From Candidatus Howiella intestinavium (GTDB lineage Bacteria; Bacillota; Clostridia; Oscillospirales; Acutalibacteraceae), in assembly GCA_904420585.1 (NCBI GenBank), contig CAJFVX010000015.1, positions 1 through 55,466 on the forward strand: 55,466 nucleotides of DNA, read 5' to 3'. Shown piece after piece: positions 55,276 to 55,466 of the stretch; positions within the stretch are counted from its first letter, which is position 1; the number at the start of each line of letters is the position of its first letter. Made by a program: the position numbers and the translations under genes. The notes below the pieces were generated by a model, which worked only from the letters and a program-made list of their open reading frames with translations, ran no database searches and was not told the origin of the DNA.

Positions 55276-55361
55276 TTTGTACTCCTCCTTGTTGTCTGTT
55301 TGCCTTGCAATCGTTTGATTATATTTCTAATTGTCATAAGGTCAGTAATTTTATTTTCCAT
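55272..55361 (-). CDS. Tiny ORF coupled to the isomerase gene
   Basis: 29 codons from ATG at 55361 (AGGAGG eight bases upstream) to a TGA that overlaps the isomerase ATG (ATGA). The product is short and basic (MENKITDLMTIRN, ending TTRRSTK) with no recognised domain. The strong SD and 4-base overlap suggest it is translated, perhaps to couple the isomerase. Confidence 0.45.
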   Translation of the reverse strand: MENKITDLMTIRNIIKRLQGKQTTRRSTK

Positions 55362-55362
55362 A

Positions 55363-55466
55363 TCAGTTGCCTCCTTGCCTATCGATGATAATATTTTCAT
55401 AGTCGTGATCTAGTAAATAATCATATTCTTTCCGTAACGAAAATTGGTCATTACGCGGGTCGTGAA
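55363..55466 (-). CDS. 3' end of an unknown gene, cut by window edge
   Basis: The last 33 codons of a minus-strand frame (DPRNDQFSLRKEYDYLLDHD, ending IDRQGGN) stop at a TGA one base before the tiny ORF. It is part of the same lower-GC operon. The family is not recognised. Confidence 0.45.
   Translation of the reverse strand, partial: HDPRNDQFSLRKEYDYLLDHDYENIIIDRQGGN

Overview
The window is a high-GC stretch from a spore-forming Firmicute. SpoIVA and a SipL-like SPOCS/LysM protein indicate an endospore former. A YtrA-type GntR/ABC set, DarA, RicT, rpsO-pnp followed by an M16 peptidase, dockerin modules and frequent TTG/GTG starts behind strong Shine-Dalgarno (SD) sites point to gut-type Clostridia, probably Oscillospiraceae/Ruminococcaceae-like. 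The taxon is an inference. No rRNA, tRNA, CRISPR array, transposase or integrase was found.

Layout, left to right. 0-2.4 kb: the 5' part of an unknown gene, then a minus-strand GntR-ATPase-permease operon with a palindromic operator. 2.6-7 kb: alanine racemase and a GH2 beta-galactosidase. 7-8.3 kb: three small conserved-looking proteins of unknown function. 8.4-11.2 kb: YfcE-like phosphodiesterase, biotin ligase and a KtrB/TrkH potassium channel subunit. 11.2-17 kb: rpsO, pnp, a membrane protein next to a decayed C39-like peptidase gene, and an M16 zinc peptidase. 17.2-20.7 kb: proB and proA with a signal peptidase I gene between them. 20.8-28.2 kb: a minus-strand housekeeping cluster recalling the Bacillus yaaO-darA-holB-ricT-trmN6-rsmI region, with a ferredoxin gene and a catalytically degenerate alanine-racemase paralogue. 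28.5-34.8 kb: a SLOG-fold protein and a tightly overlapping metallophosphoesterase-sbcD-sbcC operon. 35-43.5 kb: a DD-carboxypeptidase, a secreted SGNH hydrolase with CBM-like, NPCBM and dockerin modules, two AraC regulators, an orphan dockerin fragment and a sugar-isomerase-like enzyme. 43.6-50.6 kb: an S1-domain protein, sipL, spoIVA and a membrane-anchored GH18 protein with seven SH3 repeats. 50.7-52.9 kb: a membrane-bound ImmA/IrrE-type protease and a truncated Ig-like surface protein. 52.9-55.5 kb: a lower-GC segment with a truncated sigma-like gene and a sugar oxidoreductase/isomerase operon. It joins the rest at an abrupt junction near 52,912, so it is either acquired DNA or an assembly chimera.

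How the genes connect: several blocks serve the cell envelope and spore (spoIVA, sipL, GH18-SH3, DD-carboxypeptidase, signal peptidase). Others serve translation and RNA (rpsO, pnp, rsmI, trmN6, ricT, S1 protein), DNA processing (holB, sbcCD) and carbohydrate use (lacZ, SGNH-dockerin, isomerases).

The least explained items are (1) a dispersed intergenic element with three stem-loops, whose stems covary between two copies while a loop stays constant; (2) an alanine-racemase-fold protein lacking both catalytic residues, translationally coupled to an Orn/Lys/Arg-decarboxylase-fold enzyme; (3) a phosphoesterase with a 230-residue disordered tail welded to sbcDC; and (4) the three-gene small-protein cluster at 7-8.3 kb.
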